A DNA stretch of 64,000 nucleotides. Source: Diphasiastrum complanatum. Taxonomy: Eukaryota > Streptophyta > Lycopodiopsida > Lycopodiales > Lycopodiaceae. Shown one piece after another: positions 1-11,444 of this stretch (positions are counted from its first letter, which is position 1; each line of letters opens with the position of its first letter). Made by a program: the position numbers and the translations under genes. The notes beneath the pieces were generated by a model. The model was not told the origin of the DNA. It saw nothing but the letters and a program-made list of their open reading frames with translations, and made no database searches. The DNA is taken from contig CM055111.1 of assembly GCA_029204225.1 (NCBI GenBank), positions 12,772,697-12,836,696 on the forward strand, given 5' to 3'.

Positions 1-630
1 AAAAACTATCATATATAAAATCAAAAGGTATTATCATAAAACCTCTTATTACTCCTCAAAATGAATTATTGATTTCAGGAACATAATAGATGGAGAAACA
101 AATATTAGATCACCTTTGATTTGTTGAATTGTCAGTACAAGAAAAATGCCAATACATTTTATCATTGGACTAAACATATATCTACCTACATGTATACTAT
201 TTGACTTCAATCAAATTTTTATTGATAGGGGGAGAATAGCATCTTTGAAACAGAAGATGTTTGCAAGAATATGCTACCAAAGGGTTTAGTATTATAGTGA
301 TTAGGTATTATTCAATGAGGAGCAAGGATGAAGTTCACTTCACAATAGAACGACTTCAAACATGACCCACAAAAGAAAACCACAAAAATTCAAATACAAC
401 TTGAAAAGATTGGATGAAAAATCAAATGCATAAACCTTCACTTTTTTTCTTCCACTCTCTTAAGCCTCTACTTCATCAACATAAGAAACCTTTAACGCAT
501 TAACCAAAAGTAGCTACAAGAACTTAAATAAAGCTTTAAAATATTTAGAGTTTCGCACTCATTGTTACGTCCATGTTTGATTCAGAGGATTTGAAATAAT
601 CATTGACATGGATATTCGGTACTCTAGTGT

Positions 631-689
631 ACAAGTTTATTAATTATGCCTCACTATTCTGAACTAGGAAATTTAATTAATAAACTTGT
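631..689. repeat. Perfect 16-bp inverted repeat (hairpin) with 27-base loop
   Basis: ACAAGTTTATTAATTA at 631-646 is exactly reverse-complemented at 674-689. The 27-base spacer could form a loop. It could be a foldback or MITE remnant, or chance in AT-rich DNA, although 16 exact pairs at this spacing is striking. No flanking target duplication was established. Confidence 0.75.
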
Positions 690-1322
690 GAGGACCCAGG
701 CACACCCATTAGGATATTTGGAGCTAGTGCATGGTGATTGACAACTTTATATGCATGCAAAGGAGATCAAAAGCAATTGGTTGAGGATGGGAATCCTATA
801 TGGAATATTCCTAGGCTCCAGAGGTCTACATATGCCTATATGAACGTGCCCTCCTCTTTGGCCAATTTTAGAAATTCAGTTCATGGATTCCTCTCCTCTC
901 TTGTATTCACTCTCCATGGCTCGAGAGAAAAGGTGATTGGGGTTTAACTGTCGGCTTCGAATTTGTTGGGTGGTTTGGTTCCACAGTATCCTTTCAGTGT
1001 ATTTGTAAGCTTGATCTTGGGGAGATCATTACTCTGGTATTCAAGCTAGGCTTACGACTGGAGCGCTGTTATTTTTTAGGTTATCGTATTGAATCATAAC
1101 TTTTTGTTGTTTTGTATCCTAGTGAAATAACCTAACTCAACGTATGAGATTTCTAAGCCCTCTCTGCTTGTGCATCAATAGTTTAGGAATAAACTTTGTG
1201 TTTGAAGCTTATGAGAACAGATTCTAGTTTATCATCATGAGGAAAGAAACTCTATGTTAACTTGATATTGTTCAGTTGAGGTTGTATCTGAGATTTTTCG
1301 TTATATCAGCTCCCTTCGGGCC

Positions 1323-1497
1323 TGTGGTGCATAAGCTATGTATGTAATTTGGCTGAGTAGGTTTATGAGGGTTAACCGAGGGGGTAGGTGGATGAAGGTT
1401 CGAAGAAAACCAACCCGTGATGAGGGTTGTGGTGCATAAGCTATGTATGTAATTTGGCTGAGTAGGTTTATGAGGGTTAACCGAGGGGGTAGGTGGT
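1323..1497. repeat. Tandem duplication, 70-bp identical units at 105-bp period
   Basis: The unit beginning TGTGGTGCATAAGC at 1323-1392 recurs without a visible mismatch at 1428-1497, separated by 35 unrelated bases. Identity over 70 bases implies a recent duplication compared with the heavily diverged transposon relics nearby. Confidence 0.9.
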
Positions 1498-2270
1498 TTC
1501 TAGTCAAGGTGAAAATTTGTTTCTAACTTACTCACATAGTATCTGATTGCATGTCAGTTCAATTACAAGTGAGAAACTAGTGGTTTTTAGTGAAAATTCA
1601 AGATCTTTTGGGTTGCATGGTCACTAGTCTTCCATTGACCAATAAGTTAAGTTCAAAACTTAATCAACCCGTGATATGACAATTATGAGGTTGGATGTCT
1701 TTCTTAAAAACTAATTCGGAGCAAAGAAACTTCTTGGAGGAAAAGCTGGTGGCATGTGACATTCGTGATTCCAAAGGAAACTTCTTATGCAAAAACGATT
1801 TGTAGACCAATGGTTAGTAATTGTTGTCATGGTAAATCTAACGGGTGAATCCATTGGTTATATTTTTTCAGTGTATTTTCAAAAATTATGAGATATGGAT
1901 CCAGATTCCAAATAATATCTCATTATTTACAAAATCTGGAAGCCGTTAAATCTATTTCTCACTTATTTGAACCCATACTTTCTAGAAATTTTTTGAATAC
2001 AAAATGGTTGGATTAAAATTCATATAACTCCTAGCGGTGGACTATGTTTTGAAGGATTGATCATTGTTATATGAAATACTACTTCCATATAGATGTGAAT
2101 AAAACTTAGAATTTTCTTGAAAGTTTTCAATCAATTCAGATTTAGTGAAGGAATGGTTGAATTTATGGAATTTGGATTTTTTGAACCCAAATACTTATCT
2201 CTATTTGATAGTTTGGATCTCGAGATCAACGACTCTAATTAGGGTGGATCCAATGATCAATTAGGTTGGA

Positions 2271-2686
2271 TGTTAGGTTAGGGTATAAAAAGTACTGAGA
2301 AGCCCTAAAATGCTCAGGTCCAAGCTACTCATGTATAAATATGTGATGGTTTCTCCATCAATTTATGAGTAAATAATTGGTTTTCAGTCTACCAATGTTG
2401 TTGGTGATCTAGATGTTTGATATTTGCTATTTGTGTTGAATAATTTGGATTTGTGAGACTGATTTGGAAGTTCGGGTACTGTACTCTACCTGTGGTAGTC
2501 CATACTTTCACACGTGTAAATAAAATTGCATGAATTTGAGCCTTCAAGTGGAGTTCAAGCCAAGGTGAAGCTAGGAAACACTAAATTGGTTGGTGTTTTA
2601 GATATAGGATCTCAATTGGATCCATTCAAGGTGATTCCTCAATCATTTCAAAGGTTTATTAGAGTTTATTTGCTCCATTTTCAACA
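2271..2686 (+). repeat. Copia LTR (5' LTR of the element running to about 5 kb)
   Basis: The right edge is well defined because it ends in CA immediately before a tRNA-Met primer site. The left edge, TGTTAG at 2271, is a guess from the TG...CA rule. It contains a TATA-like TATAAATATG near 2335 and the palindromic core CACACGTGT at 2509-2517. The stretch from the palindrome to the primer site, and the leader beyond it, resemble the LTR and leader at 62.7-64 kb, so both belong to one family. Confidence 0.6.
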
Positions 2687-2699
2687 TGGTATCAGAGCC
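2687..2699 (+). other. Copia primer binding site, complementary to initiator tRNA-Met
   Basis: TGGTATCAGAGCC directly follows the LTR end. This is the classic plant Copia primer site where tRNA-Met initiates minus-strand DNA synthesis. It fixes the element as plus-strand and marks the start of its internal region. Confidence 0.9.
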
Positions 2700-3443
2700 T
2701 TGTTATGAAATGAGGTAGATTCTTGCAATTTGATTCACTAGCATCATAGATTTTGATCAAGTCAAGGCATTGTTTGATTGATTTTTTTATGATTATATAT
2801 GATTAGTATCTCCATTATTGATCAAATTGAGTTCTTGTAGGATCTAATTTAAAGGCTTTTAAGCTTCTAAAACCAGGTTCTAATCATTTCCTATCTACAA
2901 GATCAAATTAGCAAGTTTTATTTGCTTTCTCATATTTGATTCACGACGAGTTTTGGAGTCAATCTCGAGGAGTAGAATTCAAGCATTGGAGAGATAGGAG
3001 GATTGAAGCTTTTGGAGTTGATTTAGATTCTTCTCAGGTGTGTGAGAGACCTCATAAGAGTGATTTAGGTTCAGCTCAAATCATTTTGCATTTACTCATC
3101 ATTAAGAGCATTTTTTTGTCAAAATTGTGATCTTGGTAGTTTGTGCTTGGAAGGTAGATTGTCTTTTATTCTTATATAAAGTATCAACCTGATCTTATAA
3201 GAGTGATTTAGAGTGGAATTTATGTGCAATTAGATCTCCTTTTCTCCAATGATTGGATCTTTATAAGCCTTGTGAAGTTTAGATCAAGGAGGAGTCATTT
3301 TTTGATTATTTTTCTACATCAAGCAAGCTAGTTTTATTTTGCAATTTTCAATAGAATTGGTTAAGCTCCAGATCCAATAGTATCTTGTTGAGAATTCATT
3401 TGTTGATCATTCTCAGGTCCCTAGATAGTGGGATATCTAGTTC
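2700..3443 (+). other. Copia 5' leader (untranslated)
   Basis: AT-rich leader between primer site and gag without a convincing reading frame. Several blocks recur in the leader at 63.27-64.0 kb: an AGCAAGTTTT block, GCGAGTTTTGGAG-type and AGTGATTTAGGTTCAG blocks, and the terminal CAGGTCCCTA...AGTGGGATA just before gag. Shared leader blocks support a common family. Confidence 0.6.
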
Positions 3444-3821
3444 TTGCATCCTTTCTATTGTGTATTCATTCTCATGGAATCAATCTCTTGTTTAGAGGAA
3501 GATGGCATCAATGAATGCTTACCTTTTGGAAAAAAATCAAACTATTCTATATGGAAACTAAGAATGGAATCAATCCTTGTAATGCAATATTTGATGGACA
3601 TAGTGAGTGGTGAGGAGGATGAGCCCATCCACCCTCAAGAATCCACTAGATACAAGAAGAGGTGCAAACTAGCCCTCCATTGTATCAAAATGAATGTAGT
3701 TAATGAGCTCCTAAAGGAAGTAGGAGAGTGTTCCTTGGCCCAAAAGCTTGGGTATCCCTTCAATAAAGGAGGAAGAGCTTGTACAAATAATCTTGAATGG
3801 CCTTTGTGTAGACTTCTCTAA
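3444..3821 (+). pseudogene. Copia gag (UBN2-type) fragment, truncated
   Basis: Gag of a Ty1/Copia element forms the virus-like particle that packages element RNA. The frame carries the plant Copia gag signatures NYSIWKLRMESIL, a YKKRCKLALHCIKMN stretch and LLKEVGECS, which match the N-terminal half of the UBN2 domain as in the gag at 50.2 kb. After about residue 95 the similarity stops and the frame runs into unrelated codons. The rest of gag, the CCHC zinc knuckle and the protease active site are missing; homology resumes near 3850 at the protease C-terminal region. So this is an internally deleted, non-functional copy. Confidence 0.85.
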
Positions 3822-3849
3822 CTTGGTGCAAGATACTCTACAGTGAGGA

Positions 3850-4996
3850 TGGAATTTGTACATTCCTAGCATCACTAAGAATCTACTTAGTGTTGGGCAA
3901 ATGGTTGATAATGGATTTTGTGTGGAATTCACTTCAAATGATTGTTACATAAAGAAGAAAGCAAAGCTATTGCTAAAGGAACTAGACTTGGAAAGCTTTA
4001 CAAGTTAGATGCTTTTGTTGACACCAATGTTGTGATGCTAGTCGAGGGGGACAAGTTGTCAAGTTTTGGTCTTTGGCACAAAAGGCTTGGACACATCAAT
4101 CCAAGTTCAATGGAGGCTATGTGCAAGGAGGAGCTTGCCTTAGGACTTTCAAGGTCCATAGCTAAGGAGGAAAAGGTTTGTGAAGCATGTGCACTATCCA
4201 AGGCACATAAGAAGGCTTTTTCAAGCTCTATCTCCAAAACATCTCATCCTCTTGAGCTAATTCATTGAGATATTCACTTTGCTAGCACTAAGTCAAATGG
4301 TGGAGCTTCAATGTTCATAACTTTCATAGATGCCTTTTCAAGATATTGTTGGGTTTTCCTACTTTCTTCCAAGGCTCAATATATGAAACCTTTGTCAAGT
4401 TCAAGACTTTTGTTGAGAAGCATCATAATCAAAGCATAAAGATCTTAAAAGTGATAATGGAGGAGAGTACATCTCCAATAAGTTTAAAGATCTTTGTGAG
4501 GACGAGGGAATCAAGAAGGAGCTATCTTGTCCCTACACACCTCAACAAAATGGGGTGCCCGAGAAAAGAAATAGAACATTATGTGAATGTTCTAAGCCTT
4601 GAGATTAGATGCATGCTTGCCAAAGCCATTTTGGGGTGAGTCACTTACTTGTGTCAACTATTTGATCAATAGAGTCTCATGTAAATCTATTGATGGTAAT
4701 ACTCTTTATGAAGTTTTGTATAGAAGAAAGCCTAACCTTAAGCACTTGAAAATCTTTGGATGCACTTGCTATGTGCATGAACCTTCGGAGAAAAGGACAA
4801 AGGAGGATCCATCATCAACAAAGGGGATCATGCTCGGGTATGGCAACCTAAGCAAGGGATACAAGGTATAACTTCCATCCTTGAATAAGTTTGTGGTGTC
4901 TAGAGATGTAATCTTTGATGTATACAAGATGCACAAGCTTGATGATGGCTCAACCACCTCAACAATCAAGAGGATAGTGGACGAGAATGACATTTA
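3850..4996 (+). pseudogene. Copia protease tail, GAG-pre-integrase and integrase relic, frameshifted
   Basis: This segment starts with the IPSITKNLLSVGQMVDNGF block that lies between protease and GAG-pre-integrase. It continues with the pre-integrase motif LWHKRLGHINPSSM and a C-x2-C-like ACALSKAHKK (about 4070-4220), the integrase core (DAFSRYCWVF near 4330) and the integrase C-terminal region (LKIFGCTCYVHEPSEK near 4745-4795, then VVSRDVIFD). Frames change several times (3942-4268, 4346-4639, 4599-4871), with stops inside the core. Nothing after about 4996 resembles reverse transcriptase, so the element is truncated. Integrase would normally join element cDNA to chromosomal DNA; this copy cannot. 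Confidence 0.85.
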
Positions 4997-5224
4997 GCTT
5001 TTTGATTGGTCACTAGCTCTCATGCCAACACATAGGGAAGTGTCACATCCAACCTCATCATGACAAATGTAACAAGCCTAACCTAGCCCGAGCCACATAA
5101 AATCCTACTTTAGGCCCAATGAATGAATTTACATGTGTACTTGCCCATTTTGTCTCTAAAGTCAATATTGGCCCTATCTCCTTCTAACATGTGGATAGAT
5201 ATCTACAAAATTTTAAGTACCCCT

Positions 5225-5335
5225 AACTCAACATAGATCTAACATGATTATGACTATTTTCCACACATGTGAGATTTCTGTATCTACAAAGATATGCAAA
5301 ATACTCAAGCTAGATTTTGCCAATTTTCACACACC
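5225..5335. repeat. Fragment of a Copia LTR edge
   Basis: CAAGCTAGATTTTGCCAATTTT followed by CACACA at about 5302-5330 resembles the LTR end of the 37.8-42.3 kb element (AAGCTAGATTTGCC, then TTTCTCACA). CACACATGTG at 5262 also occurs in those LTRs. It is a short diverged remnant of that LTR family. Confidence 0.45.
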
Positions 5336-5537
5336 ATGATGATATTGTATTCAACTTGGTAGGGGCAAACAAAATGGAATTGCACAAAACAACACTCTTT
5401 ATCATTGTCCTGACCAAACTAGAATATGTTGGATGATGCCAGGCTAGCAAGAAACTAAGCAAGCTAGAGATTGACGAATTGAACATGATTAAATTTCACA
5501 TGTGTGAGAGTGCCCAAAAGTGTTATTATGATCTCCT

Positions 5538-5717
5538 TGTTGGATTTCAGTGCTCAAATCCATTTACTAATGAGCATCCTGAAAGGTGTACAAAAGGTCG
5601 GATTTTTCCAACCCTTGTTCGGGGGAGTGTTGGATGTTAATGCTCAAATCCATCTATTACTGAACATCCTGAAAGGTGTACAAAAGGTCGGATTTTTCTG
5701 ACCCTTGTTCGGATAGG
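5538..5717. repeat. 90-bp tandem duplication at an LTR start
   Basis: The unit starting TGTTGGAT at 5538 repeats from 5628 with a few mismatches, sharing CATCCTGAAAGGTGTACAAA and the following GGTCGGATTTTTC. The second copy is preceded by the purine run GGGGGAG (5621-5627), the form of a polypurine tract next to a TGTTGG LTR start. Confidence 0.8.
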
Positions 5718-6309
5718 ATGGGTTCTAACTTTTCCAAACGTGTTCAATTCAAATCGGTTTTAAATTTTCTGAACTTGGTTCACTTTTTATAAGAATCCAA
5801 ACCCGTGTAAATTTCAATATTGTCGGTCTAAACATTGACCTGACGACTTTACATTGATGTCCGCCCACTTTGTACATACAGTCAATACAATGAGACGATT
5901 GTAATAAATGTAGGAAATTCAGTTATAGATATTTTTGGTATATCTTATAGAATCTTCATCATAAACTTCTTCTAAAAAATTATGTTTCAATAATCATGAC
6001 CAGCGTTATCATGCTCAACAAGTCCAATTGACAATTTGGAGCTTTTACATCGTTTGTGTTGGAATTTTTTGATGTGAATGCAATATAAACTTAGTGAGGT
6101 TGATTCTCTATTAGTAGGCCGTCGTACTAAAGTCCATTCTATAGTGTATTAATCAATAATTGATTGTTCTTGCTTGTTTAGATCAAAATTGCCAATCAAG
6201 ATCAAGATTTGAGTGCTAGTATTGCAATAGATTGATTGACCAAGTACCTGATCACTTTTGAGGATCTTTTGTAGATTCATTTAGGGTCCTAAAAACTGTA
6301 CTTTAAACA
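5628..6309 (+). repeat. Candidate Copia LTR between polypurine tract and primer site
   Basis: The left edge is TGTTGG directly after GGGGGAG. The right edge is ...TTTAAACA before TGGTATTAGAGCC at 6310-6322, a one-base variant of the tRNA-Met primer site. An LTR with a polypurine tract on its left and a primer site on its right is what remains when two tandem elements share an LTR, or after LTR-LTR recombination. CACATGTGTG occurs in the leader at 6472-6481. Confidence 0.55.
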
Positions 6310-6322
6310 TGGTATTAGAGCC
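6310..6322 (+). other. Primer binding site variant
   Basis: TGGTATTAGAGCC differs by one base from the Copia primer site at 2687. The same variant occurs on the minus strand at 10886-10898. Its place right after the LTR end supports the call. Confidence 0.65.
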
Positions 6323-8640
6323 AAGTACAAGACTTTGATTGTTGATCAAAACCAAGTCCAAATTTAGCAAGTTTGATGCTAAAAATCTAGTTTTGAGAGG
6401 GCGAGCCCATACTAAGTGATTAATTCAAAATTTGAGGTCTGAACTACATAGTGGGATGCAGGTATACTTTTCACATGTGTGGGGAGCTATTGTATGTGAA
6501 TTTAATGTTCCATTATTTAGAGAGCCTCATAATTTTTCTACACATAATCTTGATCGTTTTTTGATGTAAATCAAAGAAAAAGCATCAAATATTATTTGCC
6601 ATTATTGAGATTTGACTTTGTGTCATTAAATACATTTAATAGGTGCTAAGAACAAGTCCTTGAAAGTGGTTTTATCGGTCTTGTTGGATCATCAAGAAGA
6701 AGGGGTGTAAGAGAGTCATTGTTTTGCCAAAATCATTGATTTTTTTATGTGATTTGATTAGAATTTGAAGTGAGCTCATCATACTTCCATTCAATCTTAG
6801 TGAGAGGGTGAGAGGGCCGAGACTAGAAGTCTTTTGGAAGGCTAGAAACCTATTTTGAGTCATTCAATTCAAGTGAAGTCTTTGTGAACCGCTAGAATCA
6901 AATCTATTCAATTTTCTTGAGCCATACTTTGTAGAATCCTTCAAGATAGTTCTTTTGATCAAGATCACTGTGATCTTGCTATTTGTGTCTTTGAAAACAT
7001 CAAGTGATTTGCAAGTGAGAAAAATTTTGGAAAAGAACTTAGGGAGGGCCAAGAAGTACATTAATAGTACAAGCCACTAGCAAGATGGGATCACTTGGAT
7101 CATTCCTCTTGGAAGCTTTCAAGATTAGAGGCATTGCAAGGATTTCTTATTACTAAGGGGTGTAGTCAAGAGAACAAGCTATTGAGGATCAACAAGCTTT
7201 CACTGAAGGATGGTGGAGAGGACAAAGCACTTGGGGGACTTAGATGGGGGTAGGATCTTGAGCACGCTTGTGATTGTGGTTTACCAAGGGGTGCTAGATA
7301 GTCTTGCTTGTGCATAGATCTAGCTACGGTTGGGTGGTGAATTCTTGAGGCCATTTGATTGTCTACTCTTGGAAGGATCTTAGGTGCATTGGAGGAGAGG
7401 CACATTGGAGGGCTTTTGGAGGCATTGGTGGACATCAACTCAAAGGCTAGGTGGGCAGCTCTTCCTTGTTGTAAAAGTGATATTTGAGCCTCTTCCAAAG
7501 TGGGAATGGTAATTTTGAACCTCTTTTTTTCTGTTGCATAAAAATCGGCCATCAAATTGTTTTGCTAGTGTGGTTGAAGTAGCACCAATTCTTGCCTCTA
7601 GAAATTGGTGGGCTTTTCAATAGGTGCTGTTGTTTCTATTTTTTTTAAGCTGAGAATAGAATGGCCAACATGCACACATTTTCAATTTGATACGTAGAAG
7701 TAATTGCAAGCTGAAAAATAGGTTGAATTTAGAGGTGTTTCATGAAAATAGAGGTTGGAAATTTCTTGTTTTGATGTACAGATGTAGAAGTTGGGTCTTT
7801 TGTTGGTTGTCCAAATATGTGGGCCCAACAAATAGGCACCAACAACTTTCAAAAGTTTATTTGTGAAGTTTGGTTTGTGCCTAAAGTGAAGTTACCAAAT
7901 GTAGAGGTAGTTTGGAAGATTGGTGTTCCCTACACACTAAAATTAGTGAGAAATCAACCCATCTTAGGATAAAGCTACCCTTCATTTTGATATTATGTTT
8001 TTTTTCACTGAACTTCATTGACCTTCACAAAACTTCAAGAAACTTCAAATACGATTTTTAGTCTATTTGAACCTTGGATTAGTGAAAATAGACCAAAAAT
8101 GCTGGTTAGGAGAATTTTTTTTTGATTAAAGGTTTGTAAATTCATTCACTTCTTAACTTTTGGATTTAAAAAAGAGAGAGAAATAATTTGCTAGCAACTC
8201 CTACCCAAACAAAGGATAGTTTTCCATTCCACATTGCTACAAACATAGATGAAACCATCTTGAAGGAATGGTTCATTATGAGTGATGTTATGAAAAACTA
8301 AAAGAGGAACCCAACATGTAGATGAAAATTTGGATAAGTTTAGAGTCATTTTTATGGGATTGAATCTAGAAGTTTTGATTTTTTTTTGGGATTTAAGCTT
8401 ATGGTAAGCTTGGAATGAGCTTGTAAAAGAACATGCATTAGTTTACACTAAAGCATTCATAAGCCTATTGTCTTTTTCTAATCTTACTTTCTTTGTTGAT
8501 GCTTTGAAAACTAGAATCATGATCAAGACACTCCCATGGATCAATCAACCTCTATCTTTGATTTATCTAAACCTGATAGTGTGGCACAAGCCCTACAAAT
8601 CCTCTACCAACAAATCCAAGAAACAAACCAATAATTATAT
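6323..8640. other. Leader-like and unassigned AT-rich DNA
   Basis: The first few hundred bases resemble a Copia leader in composition. Further right no protein motif was recognised: the frames at 6672-7061 and 7166-7555 (minus) and 8468-8653 (plus) match no family I know. I see no gag next to the primer site. Confidence 0.4.
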
Positions 8641-8649
8641 GAAACTAAT

Positions 8650-9480
8650 TTGAAGAATCAAGCTCTTGAATCTAAGTTGGTTAATCTAAGTGCGACTTTT
8701 GCTAAAGAGTTAATAGAAATAGAGACCGATCGTATCCGGAGGGTAATTAAATGGCCAATTCTTACTACAGTTTGGGAAATCAAGTCATTCTTGGGTTTTG
8801 TGGAATTTCTTAGTCAACATATACCCCAATTTGCTAGGATGGCATTCCCCCTCACTCAAGCTTTGAATGGCTTTAAACAACTTGGCCGGAGGGCTAGGAG
8901 TCCATTAGTGGTGTGGACGAATGACATGAATAATAGTTTTGAGTTGCTTAAGAAAAACGTGACAACAACACAAATCTTGATCATTGGTGATCCTAAGAAC
9001 CCATTTGTGGTTAGGACCGATGCCAGTGATTATGCAATTGGAGCCGTCTTGATGCAGGATGGACATCTTGTTGCTTTTGAAAACAATAAACTCAATCCAG
9101 CTCAATCTAGGTATTGTACCTATGAAAAGGAGCTTTATGCTATTATTCATGCCTTGAAAATTTGGAGACATTATTTGTATGGAGCCAAATTTGATATTTT
9201 GACTAATCACTAAACACTCTGTTATTTCTGTGATGCTACAGATTTAAAAGGGAGACGCTAGATGGGTTGAGCTAAGTATTCGACTTCTCAATATGATATT
9301 GTAAAGGAAGTCAAAACACTCTAGCAGATGCTTTCAGTCATTTACCGATTATTTATAAGTTAAGCTTTATTGATATACAACCGGGATTATTTCAATCTCT
9401 CCAAGGACTTTTTGAGTCCGATCCATTTTTTGGAAAGCATTGGCAACAAGTACTTTTTGGGGTCGATTCGGTAAGCAAGA
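8650..9480 (+). pseudogene. Ty3/Gypsy RT C-terminus and RNase H fragment
   Basis: The 187-residue frame carries the Gypsy connection motif IKSFLGFVEFLSQHIPQFA (thumb side of RT, about residues 43-61) and the RNase H segments PFVVRTDASDYAIGAVLMQ, YEKELYAIIHALKIWRHYL and FDILTNH. RNase H degrades the RNA strand of the RNA/DNA hybrid during reverse transcription. The first catalytic Asp of RTDAS is kept. The frame stops at 9211-9213 just after TNH, where homologs read DH.SL. Frameshifted remnants continue to about 9480 (a DAFSHLPI-like block followed by IDIQPGLFQSL). Gag, protease, the RT palm and integrase are absent. At about 9484-9500 it abuts a reverse-strand Copia fragment. Confidence 0.85.
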
Positions 9481-9500
9481 TTCCTTGAGTCATAAAAAGA

Positions 9501-10800
9501 TTAAAATGAATTTTGCTCTGCGGAATGGGATATTGTTTCGTAAGGTCTCATTGTAGAGATAGCTGTGACATATTCAGATTCTGTGGAGGACAAAGAAATA
9601 CATTTCTGCTTTTGACTATTCCGTGAAATGGGTCCGCTTGCTAGAAAGCACAGATAACCAGATGTGGATTGTCTTGTGTATACATTTCTAGCCCAATCAG
9701 AGTTGGAATAAGTAAGTAATGTCAAAACATTCTCTGTATTTCCATTATATCACAAAGCATAGTGCTTAGTGGTGGCTTGAATGTCTCTTAGTGCACTAAG
9801 TAGAGCCTTCCAGTGAGGTAGGTCATAAACTATGACAATGTGCTGATTGTAAATGCTAGATCAGGTTGAGTGCAGACCATGGCATACATGATCAATCTGA
9901 CTATCGATTGACTATCGATTGATATAGGTATTTGCACATCTCTTTCTTCTCTGCATCAGTTGTCGGGCACATATCCTTTGACAATTTGAATCCTGGATCC
10001 ATAGGTGAGTATATTGACTTGCAATTTTCATGCCATATCTGTAAAGTACACTAGTTAGATACCTTTATTGGCTTAATGTGATACTTCTGTTTGCTCTGTC
10101 TCTAGTTATCTCGATTCCCAGACGGTAGTGCACAGGGCCTGAATTGGTCATTTCAAATTTCTTCGACAAAAGTGACTTCGTCTCATGAAGCAACTGATTC
10201 GAATCGCTGATGATTAGAGAGTCATCAACATATAGAGCTATTATCACATAGATTGAGCCTCTATGTTTGAGATAAACACTAGAGTCAACGGAGTTAGGAA
10301 TGAAGTCATGCTGCAATAAGAATCGATTGATTCTATTGAACCAGGCTCTTGGAGCTTGCTTTATCACGTAGAGAGCTCTTTGCAGCTTACATACCTTATG
10401 TTCTTGGCCTTCTGAGGACGTAACCTTCAAGTAGATAGATGTAGATATCTTCTTGTATATATCCGTTCAAAAAAGCTATTTGAACATCCATCTGGTGAAC
10501 TTTCAAATCTTCGGCAGCTGTGATAGTGAATAAAGATCGAATTGACTGAAGTTTTACGACTGGACTGGACGTCTCAGTGTAGTCAATCCCATAGGTTTGC
10601 TCATATCCTTTGATGACTAGTCGAGATTTTCATTTTGTTGTCGAACCATCTGGATTGAGCTTCAACTTGAAGATCCACTTAGTGTTGATGATCTTTGCAT
10701 CAGGAGGAGTTTCGACAAGATGCCAGGTCTTGTTCTTCATCAATGAATTGTACTCAACATGCAGTTGTCTGCATTCAAACTGTTGAACTTATTGATCAAG
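9501..10800 (-). pseudogene. Copia reverse transcriptase and RNase H, broken
   Basis: Read on the minus strand, this contains RT from its N-terminus (a NKTWHLVETPP-like start near 10740), through HQMDVQIAFLNG-like residues near 10490, to a 121-residue open segment (10430-10065) with LQRALYVIKQAPRAWF and the catalytic ALYVDDSLIISDS. RNase H follows down to 9501, with a CTRPDLAF motif near 9880 and TYSNSDWA...STSGYLCFL in the last open segment. Several stops and frame changes interrupt it. The RT start is only about 90 bases from the primer site at 10898, so gag, protease and integrase have been deleted. Function is impossible. Confidence 0.85.
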
Positions 10801-10885
10801 TGGATTTCTAAAGATGTACCTTCCATGATAAATGATCTAAGAAATTGTAAAACATTCTCAAATACTAGTAATAGTTTGGAACGAT

Positions 10886-10898
10886 GGCTCTAATACCA
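10886..10898 (-). other. Copia primer binding site variant
   Basis: The minus strand reads TGGTATTAGAGCC, the same variant as at 6310. Three bases separate it from TGTTGG at 10902, the inferred LTR edge. It orients the Copia fragment at 9.5-10.8 kb. Confidence 0.7.
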
Positions 10899-10901
10899 CT
10901 C

Positions 10902-11439
10902 TGTTGGATTCTCTCATAATTAAGTGCGGAATAGGAAAGGGAAATCAACATAGAAGTTATAATAGGAGCTTTACCAAACTATTGTTTCAGACTTTAACTT
11001 AGATCGACATGAGGAATGTCTTGTAGGTGTCGAAGACAACCATGAAGGGAGCGAATTTGAGACACCCATGCTTCCTTTGAGATAAGACATTCTGAATGGA
11101 ACGAGTATCTATGAGAGAGAAAATATCAAAAAGCATTCATAGTGGAACACACATAAGAAAATAGAGAATCTGAATTAAGCTGTCGTGAATACAACGATTA
11201 AATCACGATTCTGTGCCCTCGAATGGTTCACAGTAATAGCGCACTATGTGTTGGGATCTTACTTAGCTAGCTACAGATTGGATAACTATCTCTACTTCTT
11301 GAACAACTTTTACTCTCTCAAATATCTCTGATCTAAGGAATCAGATAATTAAGATACAATGGAGTTTGCGGAGGAACTCTGAATCACGCTAAATTATTAT
11401 TCATGTTTTTGTTGCTCAACCATTCATTCATCACTCTTC
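10902..11439 (-). repeat. Probable Copia 5' LTR or LTR-flanking DNA
   Basis: DNA outside the minus-strand primer site starts TGTTGGATTCTCTC in the plus orientation, as expected of this element's 5' LTR. The outer edge is not identified. The non-autonomous element at 11445 is inserted at or just beyond this stretch, so part of the LTR may continue after 14846. Confidence 0.45.
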
Positions 11440-11444
11440 TCACC

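Larger units (their letters stand above)
1..2270. other. AT-rich intergenic DNA, no gene recognised
   Basis: No reading frame here has recognisable protein motifs. The short frames at 738-947 and 1301-1507 look like chance; the second lies across a tandem duplication. The notable contents are a perfect 16-bp inverted repeat and a 105-bp-period duplication, listed separately. It may be old transposon or leader DNA, but nothing shows that directly. Confidence 0.5.
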
